The position numbers and the translations under genes were made by a program. The notes under the pieces were generated by a model, which saw nothing but the letters and a program-made list of their open reading frames with translations, had not been told where the DNA came from and did not search any database. This document shows, one piece after another, positions 27,324 to 35,740 of a stretch of 64,000 nt of DNA. Position 1 is the stretch's first letter; every line of letters begins with the position of its first letter. Origin of the DNA: Ochrobactrum sp. Q0168 (GTDB lineage Bacteria > Pseudomonadota > Alphaproteobacteria > Rhizobiales > Rhizobiaceae). The stretch lies in contig NZ_JAELXQ010000007.1 in assembly GCF_016427605.1 (NCBI RefSeq), forward strand, positions 1 through 64,000. Reading direction: 5' to 3'.

Positions 27324-27800
27324 TCAAGCGCTTTGCTTCATCGCCTTTGAACCGGCAATCACGGCTTTGACGATGTTCTGATAGCCGGTGCAGCGGCATA
27401 GATTGCCGTGCAATTCTTCGCGAATCCCTTCCGGTGAAAGGGTTTTGTTCTCATTCGCTATGCTTATGGCCGTCATGATCATGCCGGGCGTGCAATAGCC
27501 GCATTGCAGGCCGTGATGATCTGCAAAGGCTTTTTGCATGGGATGCAACTCGCCGGAGGGCGATGCAAGCCCTTCAATGGTGGTGATTTCATCGCCGTCG
27601 CATGTTGCGGCCAGAACGCTACAGGATTTGACCGAGCGCCCGTTCAGATGCACGACGCAAGCGCCGCATTGTGAGGTGTCGCAGCCGACATGCGTGCCGG
27701 TGAGGCCTAGATGCTTGCGTATCAGGTCAACGAGCAATGTGCGCGGCTCCACTTCGACCTGTACAGCTCTTCCATTGATGGTGAGTGAGAGCGGCCTCAT
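27324..27800 (-). CDS. Molybdenum hydroxylase 2Fe-2S (small) subunit
   Basis: A 158-residue CoxS/CutS-type protein from ATG 27800, which has GGGAGG upstream. The plant-type [2Fe-2S] cluster motif [14 protein letters not shown] with a fourth cysteine in KSC, and the second cluster motif CGYCTPGM ... CRCTGY, are complete. It links the molybdenum centre to the FAD subunit. It is first in its operon, facing a palindromic operator shared with the divergent FAD oxidoreductase at 27958. Confidence 0.94.
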   Translation of the reverse strand: MRPLSLTINGRAVQVEVEPRTLLVDLIRKHLGLTGTHVGCDTSQCGACVVHLNGRSVKSCSVLAATCDGDEITTIEGLASPSGELHPMQKAFADHHGLQCGYCTPGMIMTAISIANENKTLSPEGIREELHGNLCRCTGYQNIVKAVIAGSKAMKQSA

Positions 27801-27878
27801 GTCTACCTCCCGTTTATTCCATGCGAAATCTCGCGCCCACACTCGGGCGGCGCCGATCAACATTAGTCTATATTATTT

Positions 27879-27896
27879 TTCGCGCAAGTGTGCGAT
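27879..27896. promoter_or_regulatory. IclR-type operator, copy 2
   Basis: TTCGCGC-AAGT-GTGCGAT differs from the perfect copy at two arm positions. It lies between the divergent 2Fe-2S subunit gene (start 27800) and the FAD oxidoreductase gene (start 27958), so could control both. Confidence 0.72.
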
Positions 27897-27957
27897 AAGT
27901 GAAATCGACTGAATTTATCATGCGGTTTTATCCGTAAAGGACAAGTTGGGAATTGTA

Positions 27958-29265
27958 ATGGCTGAGTTACAAGCGGGAGCATTGCGTCAATATCCCTGGT
28001 GGTGGGAGAATACCAATCTGATACACCATGAAGGTGCTGAAGAAGCGCCATCGCTGCCGGCGCGGGCCGATGTGGTGGTCGTGGGCGGCGGTTTGACGGG
28101 GCTGACAGCCGCGCAAATTCTTGCGGATGCCGGTCGATCTGTGGTCCTATGCGACGCCGGTAAGCCGGGCGGCGGCGCGAGCTCTCGCAACGGGGCCATG
28201 CTTGGGCGTTACTTCAAGCATTCATTCGGGCAGTTGAAGGATTCAGCAGGGCTCGACACGGCTGTCGCCTATTTTCGTGAGCTTTGTGCCGTATATGACT
28301 TCGCGATCGATCGTATCAATGCACTTGGCCTTGATGCCGGGTTTCGCAACTGCGGGCGCGTTGTCGGTGCAATTACGCAGGGTCACCGCGATCGCCTGTT
28401 TCGCGAATGGGAGTTGCGGGCGCGTCACATTGGCGAAAGCGTGAATTTTCTCGAGTATTCGGATCACCCCGAATTGCCGACCGAGCGTTATGTTGGCGGT
28501 ATTCATATTGTCGAGAACGCTGCGGTTCATCCTGGACGCTACTCGATGGCGCATGTGAAGGCAGCAAAAGAAGCCGGTGCGCTTGTGTCCGGCTTCACCC
28601 GTGTTGAAGCGGTCGCAAAAGAAAAAGATGGTTTTAGCGTCCGCACAACGCGCGGCACGGTCATGGCCCGCGATGTTCTGGTTGCCACCAACGGCTATAC
28701 CGGCAAAAGCCTGTCGTGGTTTCATCGCAGGCTCAGCCCCATTAACGCTTTCATGATTGCGACCCGCCCGCTTGAACGAACGAAACTCGCCCGTCTGCGT
28801 GCTGGAAACCGTACCTATCACGACAATCGCAAGAATTCGAATTACTATCAGTTGAGTGATGACGGTCGCCTTATCTTCGGTGGCCGGACAGGGCTTTATC
28901 ATCGCTCCCTTCCCCAAATGGCGGTAAAACTGCGGGAAGAAATGGTGCGTTTCTTCCCCGAACTCGAAGACGTAGAGGTTTCCCACGCCTGGACCGGCAG
29001 CTGTGCCGCGACAGGAGATATGTTTCCGCATGTCGGGCAACATGACGGCATCTATTTTGCCACGGGGTACTGTTTCTCCGGCCTCGCTATGGCGCCCTAT
29101 CTCGGGCACAAGGCGGCGATGCGCCTGCTTGGCAATGTCGAGGCGGCTGAGACGCTCTTTACGCAGGACGATCTGCGCTACGTGCCCTGGCCGAAGCGAC
29201 AATCGTTTCTCATTCCCCTCGTCATGCAGTATTACCGCATGCGCGAACCATTGCCAAAATTATAA
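27958..29265 (+). CDS. FAD-dependent oxidoreductase of the DAO/OrdL (PuuB-like) type
   Basis: A 435-residue flavoprotein. The Rossmann motif VVVVGGGLTGLTAAQILADAG (about residues 40-60) is followed by the GGGASSRNGAML signature common to gamma-glutamylputrescine oxidase-like and related amine oxidases, and the C-terminal AWTGSCAATGDMFPHVG and YFATGYCFSGLAMAPYLG close the FAD site. Such enzymes oxidise C-N bonds of amines or N-alkyl amino acids. Start ATG 27958 is chosen over TTG 27946. It begins a plus-strand run with the aldolase, cupin and HyuAB genes, opposite to the FeS subunit, and so probably acts on an amine made in this pathway. Confidence 0.87.
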   Translation: MAELQAGALRQYPWWWENTNLIHHEGAEEAPSLPARADVVVVGGGLTGLTAAQILADAGRSVVLCDAGKPGGGASSRNGAMLGRYFKHSFGQLKDSAGLDTAVAYFRELCAVYDFAIDRINALGLDAGFRNCGRVVGAITQGHRDRLFREWELRARHIGESVNFLEYSDHPELPTERYVGGIHIVENAAVHPGRYSMAHVKAAKEAGALVSGFTRVEAVAKEKDGFSVRTTRGTVMARDVLVATNGYTGKSLSWFHRRLSPINAFMIATRPLERTKLARLRAGNRTYHDNRKNSNYYQLSDDGRLIFGGRTGLYHRSLPQMAVKLREEMVRFFPELEDVEVSHAWTGSCAATGDMFPHVGQHDGIYFATGYCFSGLAMAPYLGHKAAMRLLGNVEAAETLFTQDDLRYVPWPKRQSFLIPLVMQYYRMREPLPKL

Positions 29266-29266
29266 A

Positions 29267-29284
29267 ATCGCACAGTTGCGCGAA
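29267..29284. promoter_or_regulatory. IclR-type operator, copy 3
   Basis: ATCGCAC-AGTT-GCGCGAA matches the TTCGCAC-N4-GTGCGAA consensus at 12 of 14 arm positions. It begins immediately after the stop codon of the FAD oxidoreductase gene and lies 51 bp before the aldolase start, so the aldolase may have its own regulated promoter. Confidence 0.7.
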
Positions 29285-29334
29285 AATTGATTAGTGCTAT
29301 GCTGGCCACCTACCGCAATTATGGGGAGGCCATA

Positions 29335-30096
29335 TTGACCCTTCGCACTATCATTCAGGAAAGAGCGGCAGCCGGGCGAATTTTGACGGGTACATTCGTC
29401 AAGACACCATCGGCTGACGTCGTGGAAATTCTGGCATTGGCAGGGCTGGATTTTATCTGCCTTGATGCGGAGCACTCAGCTTATGGTCGCCGCGATCTCG
29501 ATTGGTGTCTCGCGTTGGCGCGCGCACTTGGTCTGCCTGCACTGGTGCGTCTGTCTCATGCCAGCAGTGATACAATCTTGCAGGCGCTGGATGCGGGTGC
29601 CGCAGGTTTGGTTGTCCCGCATGTCGATTCGCGTCTGTCCGCCCAGCAGATTGCGCGGCGGTCGAGGTTTGGCGCGGGAGGCCGGGGCTATTCCGGCACC
29701 ACGCGTTATGGCGGGTTTGGCACGCGAGGCATGGCGCAGATTCTCGATGAAGAAGAGCGGGATGTTTTCGTCATTGCCCAGATCGAAGATCCTTCGGCTC
29801 TCGACGAGATCGATGAGATCGCCGCAGTCCCCGGTATCGACGCGCTGTTTTTCGGTGCAGCTGATATGGGTGTCGGCATGGGCCTTCGCAGTTCGACGGC
29901 ACCCGACGTTAAGGCCGCTTTCCAGAAAGTTGCTGCTGCGGCGAAGGCCGCCGGAAAACCTCTAGCTGCCCATTGCGCTGGTGCTGGTAGTGTTGCCGCA
30001 CTCGCAGAAGATGGGGTGGCGCTGGCATTCGTAGGGTCTGACCAGGGGCTGGTGCTGAATGGCGCGCGCGCTATCGCCGAGGCCGCTAGGGGCTGA
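29335..30096 (+). CDS. HpcH/HpaI-family class II aldolase
   Basis: A 253-residue cytosolic enzyme of the HpcH/HpaI (2-keto-3-deoxy acid aldolase/citrate lyase beta) family, which cleaves hydroxy-keto acids to pyruvate and an aldehyde. Landmarks are GTFVKTPSADVVEILALAGLDF, LDAEHSAYGRRD, the GAAGLVVPHVDS strand, and metal-site residues in IAQIEDPSALDEID and FFGAADMG. TTG 29335 is preferred because GGGGAGG sits five bases before it; ATG 29299 is the alternative. Its position implies a late pathway step producing pyruvate or glyoxylate-level products, which is inference. Confidence 0.85.
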   Translation: MTLRTIIQERAAAGRILTGTFVKTPSADVVEILALAGLDFICLDAEHSAYGRRDLDWCLALARALGLPALVRLSHASSDTILQALDAGAAGLVVPHVDSRLSAQQIARRSRFGAGGRGYSGTTRYGGFGTRGMAQILDEEERDVFVIAQIEDPSALDEIDEIAAVPGIDALFFGAADMGVGMGLRSSTAPDVKAAFQKVAAAAKAAGKPLAAHCAGAGSVAALAEDGVALAFVGSDQGLVLNGARAIAEAARG

Positions 30097-30157
30097 CCGG
30101 CTTCTCACATTTCAATCAGTCGCCCAATGTCAGGCGCTCAAAATTTGGAAAGCAGTT

Positions 30158-30988
30158 ATGACCGGAACACCCATCAGAAAACCCGGATATGTCGAGTTCG
30201 ACGGCGCTTTGGCTCCCGCGGAAGGCTGGCGAACAGCCCGCGCACGCGGCAAGACATTTCTCGTAGAATGGCTGGATGCCATTGCCGATGAGGCAAAGGT
30301 ACAGCGTTCAACGGACGATGAAACAATAGCCGTTTTTCCTTCGAACAGCGGCGGTGTCATTACCATTGCCGGTGTGACGACGATGGTTTCCGGCCGCTCG
30401 ATTGTAATCGTTCCTGCCGGACAATATGTCCTGCGCGCCGAAAAGGGCGGCACGATTATTCTTCTCTCTCCATTGCGGCGTGGTGTGGTGCATAGTCCCG
30501 CGCTCAATGAAGATGATTACGATGACAATTCATGCGAGGGCATGGTGTCTGTCGCCGAGACAGGTGCGTCGTCGGCCCAGTTGCAGGTGATCCCGGTTGA
30601 TGACATCGTGCCGCCCGCAGACAAACCGCGCCTGAAAATTATTCGAAGCCGGACAATGAGCGTCAGCTGGATCGAATATGAGGGGCTTCGTGACCGCACC
30701 AAACTGAGCCCTCATGATCACACCAATTTTGAGCAAGGCTCGCTGGCAATAGAAGGCGCTTTTATTCACCATCTTCGGGTTCCGTGGGGGCCTGATGCGA
30801 CGATCTGGCGTGATGACATGCACCTGCACGCCGCGCCGCGAAGCCTTTGTGTCATTCCTCCCCGGATGATCCATACGACCGAAGGTGAGGGCGGTGGAAA
30901 GCACATCCTGCTCGATATTTTTGCGCCTGCGCGCGAAGATTTCGTTTCAAAAGGTTGGGTCTTCAATCAGCACTCCTATCAGCATTAG
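30158..30988 (+). CDS. Cupin-fold protein of unknown function
   Basis: A 276-residue protein that appears to contain two cupin-like halves: the first (about 60-130) lacks clear metal ligands, while the second has HDHTNFEQGSLAIEG and later HLHAAPRSLCVIPPRMIH, which could supply histidines for a metal. No signal peptide is seen. ATG 30158 is chosen as the first good start after the aldolase stop. Its stop codon is embedded in a partial palindromic repeat. Enzymatic or ligand-sensing roles are both possible. It lies between the aldolase and HyuA genes and so is probably part of the same pathway. Confidence 0.75.
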   Translation: MTGTPIRKPGYVEFDGALAPAEGWRTARARGKTFLVEWLDAIADEAKVQRSTDDETIAVFPSNSGGVITIAGVTTMVSGRSIVIVPAGQYVLRAEKGGTIILLSPLRRGVVHSPALNEDDYDDNSCEGMVSVAETGASSAQLQVIPVDDIVPPADKPRLKIIRSRTMSVSWIEYEGLRDRTKLSPHDHTNFEQGSLAIEGAFIHHLRVPWGPDATIWRDDMHLHAAPRSLCVIPPRMIHTTEGEGGGKHILLDIFAPAREDFVSKGWVFNQHSYQH

Positions 30989-31026
30989 AACACCGATCTA
31001 AATCAATCAGATCGAAACGCGCTTTA
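30985..31026 (+). repeat. Half copy of the Rhizobiales palindromic repeat
   Basis: TTAGAACACCGATCTAAATC continues into AATCAGATCGAAACGCGCTTT, matching only the second, self-palindromic arm of the full repeat at 57338-57438. The first arm is missing. It overlaps the stop codon of the cupin gene. Confidence 0.7.
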
Positions 31027-31076
31027 AGAGCAATGGCGATTCGCGAAATCGCACGATTAAACTGCAAAAAATTAAA

Positions 31077-31094
31077 TTCGCACACTTGTGCGAA
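31077..31094. promoter_or_regulatory. IclR-type operator, copy 4 (perfect palindrome)
   Basis: TTCGCAC-ACTT-GTGCGAA has arms identical to copy 1 and lies 127 bp upstream of the HyuA start, between the cupin gene and hyuA. It suggests that the hyuAB-coxG-XdhC run is a separately promoted unit of the same regulon. Confidence 0.8.
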
Positions 31095-31220
31095 ATTAAA
31101 ATCGAAGCTAACAATTGATGAGACGGTCGGACTCGGAGGTTCGAGACGGCTGCGGGAACAACAGCCCAACTGAGATCCTAGAAGGGACTCAAGCGGTTCG
31201 GGTTTTGAGTGGAGAGCGAC

Positions 31221-33299
31221 ATGCCATATTCATTGGGTATCGATATCGGCGGCACGTTCACCGATCTGGTTCTGTTTGATCCAGATCGCGGTGTGCAACA
31301 CAACATGAAGACCCTGACGACGCCAGAGGAGCCGGAAAAGGCTGTTATCGAAGGCACGCGTCAGATGATCGCCAAGGTTGGTATCAATTCCGCCGATATC
31401 AATCGCGTGGTCCATGCAACGACGCTTTTCACCAACGCCATGATCGAGCGAAAAGGCGCGTTGACGGGGCTGATCACCACCGCCGGTTTCCGCGATGTTC
31501 TGGAAGTCGGTCGCGAGCGCAAATTCGAGCTCTATGACATCTTCATCGAAATGCCGGAAGCACTGGTGCCGCGCACCCTTCGATTTGAAGCGATTGAGCG
31601 CATTTCTCCGACCGGTGCGGTGGAAACACCACTCGACAAGACCAGCCTCAAGGTCGCTTGCGACAAGCTCGTGGCGGAAGGTGTGACTTCGGTAGCCATC
31701 TCTTTCCTGCATTCCTACGCCAATCCGGCGCACGAGCTGGAAGCTGCGGAATTCATTCAGGAGAACTATCCGGACATCTTTGTGACGACTTCCTTTGAAG
31801 TTGCGCCGGAAATTCGAGAATATGAAAGAAGCTCCACGACTGTCGCGAATGCTTATGTCAAGCCGCTGGCGGTCGCCTATCTAGGGCGTCTCGAAGCACA
31901 GCTTGGCGAGATGGGTGTCAACGCGCCGCTTTTCCTCATGGTATCTTCCGGTGGGCTTACCCATATTGGCGAGGCGCGCCGCACCCCGATCCAGCTTCTG
32001 GAATCAGGCCCCGCCGCAGGCACGCTTTCCGCCGCGTTTTTCGGGGAGCGCAGCGATGTAAATCACGTGCTTGCCTTCGATATGGGGGGTACAACGGCGA
32101 AGCTCAGTGTTGTCGACAATGGTGAGCCTCTCGTTGCCTACAAATTCGAAGCCGCACGCACCCGCCGTTTCAAGGAAGGCAGCGGGCTGCCGATTAAGAT
32201 TTCCACGATTGATCTGATCGAGATTGGTGCAGGCGGCGGCAGCATTGCGCATGTGGACAATATGGGCCTGATGAAAGTCGGACCAGAAAGTGCAAGCTCG
32301 CGTCCCGGCCCGGCCTGCTATGGACTGGGCGGTACGATGCCGACCGTCACCGACGCCAATCTGGCCCTTGGCTATCTCAATCCCGATTTCTTCGCGGGCG
32401 GCACGATGGTGGTCGATACCGATAAGGCCAGAGATGCGATCGGCGGCTTGACGAAGGAAACCGGTCTGTCGGTCAGTGAGCTCGCCTGGGGCGTTCATGA
32501 TATCGTGAATGAGAACATGGCCAGTGCCGCTCGCGTTCACATCGCCGAGCGCGGCAAGGACCTGCGCAAATATGTCATGGTTACCACCGGCGGCGGCGGA
32601 CCGCTGCATGGCTATCAGGTTGCGCGCAAACTCGGCCTCAAGCGCCTTGTCTGTCCGCCAGCGGCGGGGGTCGCGGCCGCGCTCGGGCTGTTGATTGCTC
32701 CGGCACGGGTCGACCGCGTGGCGACCATTGCACGCCCGGTGGCAGATCTCGACTGGAACGAGCTCGAAGCGACCTATGCAAAGCTCGAAAGTGATGCACG
32801 CCAGACGGTCGCGGAAACCGTACCGGATGCGCGCGAGGTGACCGTGCGTCGCCTGGCCGACATGCGCTATATCGGTCAGGGCTTTGAACTGGTGGTCAGC
32901 CTGCCGGAAGGTCCATATGACGCTAAGAGCCGCGAAGCGATCCTCGAAAACTTCCGTGCGGCGTATCGCGATGTATTCACGCTCAATCCTCCGACCGACC
33001 GCATCGAGATCGTGAATATCCGCGTCACCGTTTCGGCTCCGACCGGCATGGCCGGTACGGGTGCCGTTATTGCCAATGGAACGACCGACCAGGCCGTGAA
33101 GCAGACGCGAAAGGTTTATTTCCCGGAGATCAGGGATTTCGTGGAAACGCGGGTATTCGAGCGCGCAAAGCTGCCCATTGGCGCGAAAATTCAGGGCCCG
33201 GCTGTGGTCGAAGAGCCTGAATCAACGCTTATCGTCGGCCCTGAAGGGACGCTGACCGTTGAACAGGGTGGCAATATTCTGGTCGATATCGCGGCATAG
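31221..33299 (+). CDS. hyuA: ATP-dependent hydantoinase/oxoprolinase subunit A
   Basis: A 692-residue protein of the HyuA family. The N-terminal ASKHA ATP-binding signature GIDIGGTFTDLVLFD (about residues 6-20), the VHATTLFTNAMIERKGA segment, AFDMGGTTAKLS and the TTGGGGPLHGYQVARKLG region are typical. With HyuB it hydrolyses hydantoins, 5-oxoproline or other lactams at the cost of ATP. ATG 31221 is used because GGAGAG lies just upstream; GTG 31209 is in frame but too close to that site. It is followed by hyuB after a 193-bp gap holding a repeat. The substrate here is unlikely to be plain 5-oxoproline given the Mo-hydroxylase context. Confidence 0.92.
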   Translation: MPYSLGIDIGGTFTDLVLFDPDRGVQHNMKTLTTPEEPEKAVIEGTRQMIAKVGINSADINRVVHATTLFTNAMIERKGALTGLITTAGFRDVLEVGRERKFELYDIFIEMPEALVPRTLRFEAIERISPTGAVETPLDKTSLKVACDKLVAEGVTSVAISFLHSYANPAHELEAAEFIQENYPDIFVTTSFEVAPEIREYERSSTTVANAYVKPLAVAYLGRLEAQLGEMGVNAPLFLMVSSGGLTHIGEARRTPIQLLESGPAAGTLSAAFFGERSDVNHVLAFDMGGTTAKLSVVDNGEPLVAYKFEAARTRRFKEGSGLPIKISTIDLIEIGAGGGSIAHVDNMGLMKVGPESASSRPGPACYGLGGTMPTVTDANLALGYLNPDFFAGGTMVVDTDKARDAIGGLTKETGLSVSELAWGVHDIVNENMASAARVHIAERGKDLRKYVMVTTGGGGPLHGYQVARKLGLKRLVCPPAAGVAAALGLLIAPARVDRVATIARPVADLDWNELEATYAKLESDARQTVAETVPDAREVTVRRLADMRYIGQGFELVVSLPEGPYDAKSREAILENFRAAYRDVFTLNPPTDRIEIVNIRVTVSAPTGMAGTGAVIANGTTDQAVKQTRKVYFPEIRDFVETRVFERAKLPIGAKIQGPAVVEEPESTLIVGPEGTLTVEQGGNILVDIAA

Positions 33300-33325
33300 G
33301 GCGGTTTTGCTCTGGCTCATCAATG

Positions 33326-33426
33326 AGAGCACATCCCGAAAAGTGTGAAACGGTTTTCGGATAAGATGTGCGTTAAAACAAACGGTTAGAGCGCTGATCT
33401 GATCCAATCATATCGAAACGCGCTCT
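33326..33426 (+). repeat. Rhizobiales palindromic repeat, full 101-bp copy
   Basis: It starts AGAGCACATCCCGAAAAGTG and ends ATATCGAAACGCGCTCT. It aligns base for base in length with the copy at 57338-57438, with a handful of substitutions. The second half contains the self-complementary GATCTGAT-CCA-ATCATATC arm. It occupies the gap between hyuA and hyuB without breaking the pair. Confidence 0.85.
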
Positions 33427-33492
33427 AACGCGCATCTTGTTGAAACCTCCTCAGGATGCGCTTTGATCCCGGTCAAAAACAGGAACATGATC

Positions 33493-35145
33493 ATGTCTGC
33501 TCAAACTGCCCGCCTTGACGCCGTTGTACCTGCCCCGCAATCCGTTCGCTTCGATGCCGTGACGTTGGAAGTTATCTGGACGCGTCTCGTCTCGGTGGTC
33601 GATGAAGCCGCTGCAGCGCTCGTCCGCAGCTCCTTTTCGACGCTCGTCCGCGAATCCTATGATTTCTCATGCATCATCACCGATACGCAGGGACGGTGTC
33701 TCGGCCAGGCGACGGATTCAATTCCGTCCTTTATCGGCACATTGCCGAAGACCGTACGTCATTTTCTCGATCACTTTCCGGTCGACAGCCTGAAGCCGGG
33801 CGACGTTCTCATCACGAATGATCCTTGGATGGGCACAGGCCACCTTCCAGACCTGACAGTTGCCAAGCCGCTGTTCCGCAATGGCAAGCACGTGGGCTTT
33901 GCAGCCAGCACGACGCATTCGCCCGATATGGGCGGCCGCACCGGCACCGCCGATATTCGCGACGTCTTCGAGGAAGGCTTTCAGGTTCCGATGCTGAAGC
34001 TGATGGATGAAGGTCGGGTGGACCAGACCTTCATCACCTTGCTGCGCAAGAATGTCCGCGTGCCTGATCAGGTTGTCGGTGATCTGTGGGCGCAGGTGTC
34101 TGCTCTTGAGCTGATGGAACGCCGCCTCTTCGACCTCATGAGCGATTATCAGCTTGATGAGCTGGAAGGGCTGGCCGACGAAATTCTCGATCGTTCGGAA
34201 GCAGCGATGCGCGATGCCATCCGCAACTTCCCCGATGGCACCTATACATACGAACTTCAGACTGACGGCGTCGTTGAACCCGTCACCATCCAGATCGCGG
34301 TGAAGGTTGAGGGCGATGGGATTCTGGTGGATTATGCTGGCACGTCGGCGCAGGTCGACCGGGCCATCAATGTGGCGCTGTGCTATACCTATGCCCAGAC
34401 GGTCTATGGTCTCAAATGCATTCTCGCGCCGGAAATGCTCAATAATGACGGTGCGTTGCGCCCGATTGAAGTGATTGCGCCTGAGGGTTCCATTCTCAAT
34501 CACACTTATCCGACTTCCGGGCAGACCCGTACGCTTGTCGGTCACTTCCTGCCATTCGCAGTCTTTGGAGCCCTGAGCAAGGCGGTGCCTGAGCGCGTGG
34601 CAGCGGGTCCGGGGTCGCCGCTCTGGAGCATTCAGGCATCGGGCGTCAACGAAAAGGGCGAAACCTATGTCAATAAGTTCTTCTTCAATGGCGGTACGGG
34701 TGGCACGGCGCAACGCGATGGCTATAATGTGCTGAGCTGGCCATCGAATATTTCCTGCGTCCCGGTGGAAATGATGGAGCAGCAGTCCAATTTCCGCGTC
34801 ATGCACAAACGGCTGCGGGAAGGATCAGGCGGTCAGGGCCAGCACCGTGGCGGCCTCGGGCAGGAAACACTTCTGGAGTATCGTTCCGAACGCCCCGTCG
34901 TGGTCGGCTTCCATGCCGAGCGTACCCTGATCGCGCCGCCCGGTATCAATGGCGGTGAGGACGGCAAAACCGGCATTCTTGAAATCAACGGCAAGCCGCT
35001 GACACCGTCGCAGCAGAAGGTGCAGCATGTCATCCGCGCCGGTGATCAGATCCATCTCAAGACGCCGGGCGGCGCCGGTTTCGGAACGCCTGCCAGCCGG
35101 GATGAGAAGCTCATCGCTAGGGATCGTTCCGCCGGTTACGCTTAA
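33493..35145 (+). CDS. hyuB: ATP-dependent hydantoinase/oxoprolinase subunit B
   Basis: A 550-residue protein of the HyuB family. LVRESYDFSCIITDTQGRC, the NDPWMGTGHLPDLTV segment, GRTGTADIRDVFEEGFQVP, NALCYTYAQTVYGLK-like core and the C-terminal RLREGSGGQGQHRGGLG and KTPGGAGFGTP are family landmarks. It forms a complex with HyuA for ATP-driven opening of lactam or imide rings. ATG 33493 has AGGA at a suitable distance; ATG 33487 is two codons earlier. A strong hairpin follows the gene before coxG. Confidence 0.92.
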   Translation: MSAQTARLDAVVPAPQSVRFDAVTLEVIWTRLVSVVDEAAAALVRSSFSTLVRESYDFSCIITDTQGRCLGQATDSIPSFIGTLPKTVRHFLDHFPVDSLKPGDVLITNDPWMGTGHLPDLTVAKPLFRNGKHVGFAASTTHSPDMGGRTGTADIRDVFEEGFQVPMLKLMDEGRVDQTFITLLRKNVRVPDQVVGDLWAQVSALELMERRLFDLMSDYQLDELEGLADEILDRSEAAMRDAIRNFPDGTYTYELQTDGVVEPVTIQIAVKVEGDGILVDYAGTSAQVDRAINVALCYTYAQTVYGLKCILAPEMLNNDGALRPIEVIAPEGSILNHTYPTSGQTRTLVGHFLPFAVFGALSKAVPERVAAGPGSPLWSIQASGVNEKGETYVNKFFFNGGTGGTAQRDGYNVLSWPSNISCVPVEMMEQQSNFRVMHKRLREGSGGQGQHRGGLGQETLLEYRSERPVVVGFHAERTLIAPPGINGGEDGKTGILEINGKPLTPSQQKVQHVIRAGDQIHLKTPGGAGFGTPASRDEKLIARDRSAGYA

Positions 35146-35202
35146 AGCGGTTTGGTGCTGTCAAAGAGACACATTTGAAATCAAATGAATGATCGTTAAA
35201 CA

Positions 35203-35238
35203 CCCGGAGCGCATCGTGACAAACGATGAAGCTCCGGG
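35203..35238 (+). other. Long hairpin between hyuB and coxG
   Basis: CCCGGAGC and GCTCCGGG form an 8-bp outer stem, with ATCGT and ACGAT pairing inside it around a GACAA loop. It lies 57 bp after hyuB and 22 bp before the CoxG gene. There is no T-run, so attenuation or mRNA processing between the hydrolase genes and the maturation genes is the likely role. Confidence 0.6.
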
Positions 35239-35260
35239 CTATAAGGAATAGGGGACTCTC

Positions 35261-35707
35261 ATGAAGCTGAATGGCGAACAGATTTTGCCTTGCGCGCCCG
35301 ACAAGGCCTGGGAACTTTTGATGAATCCGGAAACACTTCAAGCTTGCATCCCCGGATGTGAGAGCCTTTCGCAGGATGCAGACGACAAGTTCTCGGCGGT
35401 CGTTTCCATCAAGATCGGCCCGGTCAAGGCGAAATTCAAGGGTGAGGTCGAACTGAGCGATTTGAATCCACCCCATACCTGCCGGATTTCAGGCAAGGGA
35501 ACGGGCGGTCTGGCCGGCTTCGCACAGGGTGGCGCTGCTATCCAGCTTTCGGAGCACGAAGAAGGCACATTGTTGGTCTATGATGTCGATGCGCAAGTTG
35601 GCGGAAAGCTGGCCCAGCTTGGCGCGCGCCTGATCGATTCCACGGCAAAAAAGCTGGCGCTGGAATTCTTCGATCAACTGCAGGAACAGATCACAGAAAG
35701 AGCTTGA
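35261..35707 (+). CDS. CoxG-like SRPBCC protein (Mo-hydroxylase accessory)
   Basis: A 148-residue CoxG-family protein. The start MKLNGEQILP, PETLQACIPGCESL, and the VSIKIGPVKAKFKGEVEL and GGLAGFAQGGAAIQL strands are typical of the SRPBCC helix-grip fold in this family. In CO dehydrogenase systems CoxG helps attach or recruit the enzyme to the cytoplasmic membrane. GGAATAGGGG lies upstream of the ATG. Its presence with MoCo and XdhC genes ties this 3' part of the cluster to the molybdenum hydroxylase at 22175-27800. Confidence 0.9.
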   Translation: MKLNGEQILPCAPDKAWELLMNPETLQACIPGCESLSQDADDKFSAVVSIKIGPVKAKFKGEVELSDLNPPHTCRISGKGTGGLAGFAQGGAAIQLSEHEEGTLLVYDVDAQVGGKLAQLGARLIDSTAKKLALEFFDQLQEQITERA

Positions 35708-35740
35708 GCGATCGAGCGAGGCTCGGGGAAGGGCAGTGCG

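Noticed and set aside
28243-29202. 319-codon open frame on the minus strand
   Set aside because: Antisense to the FAD oxidoreductase gene, no domain, no ribosome site.
33718-34806. 362-codon open frame on the minus strand
   Set aside because: Antisense to hyuB; rich in His/Arg/Ile as expected of a shadow frame, no family resemblance.
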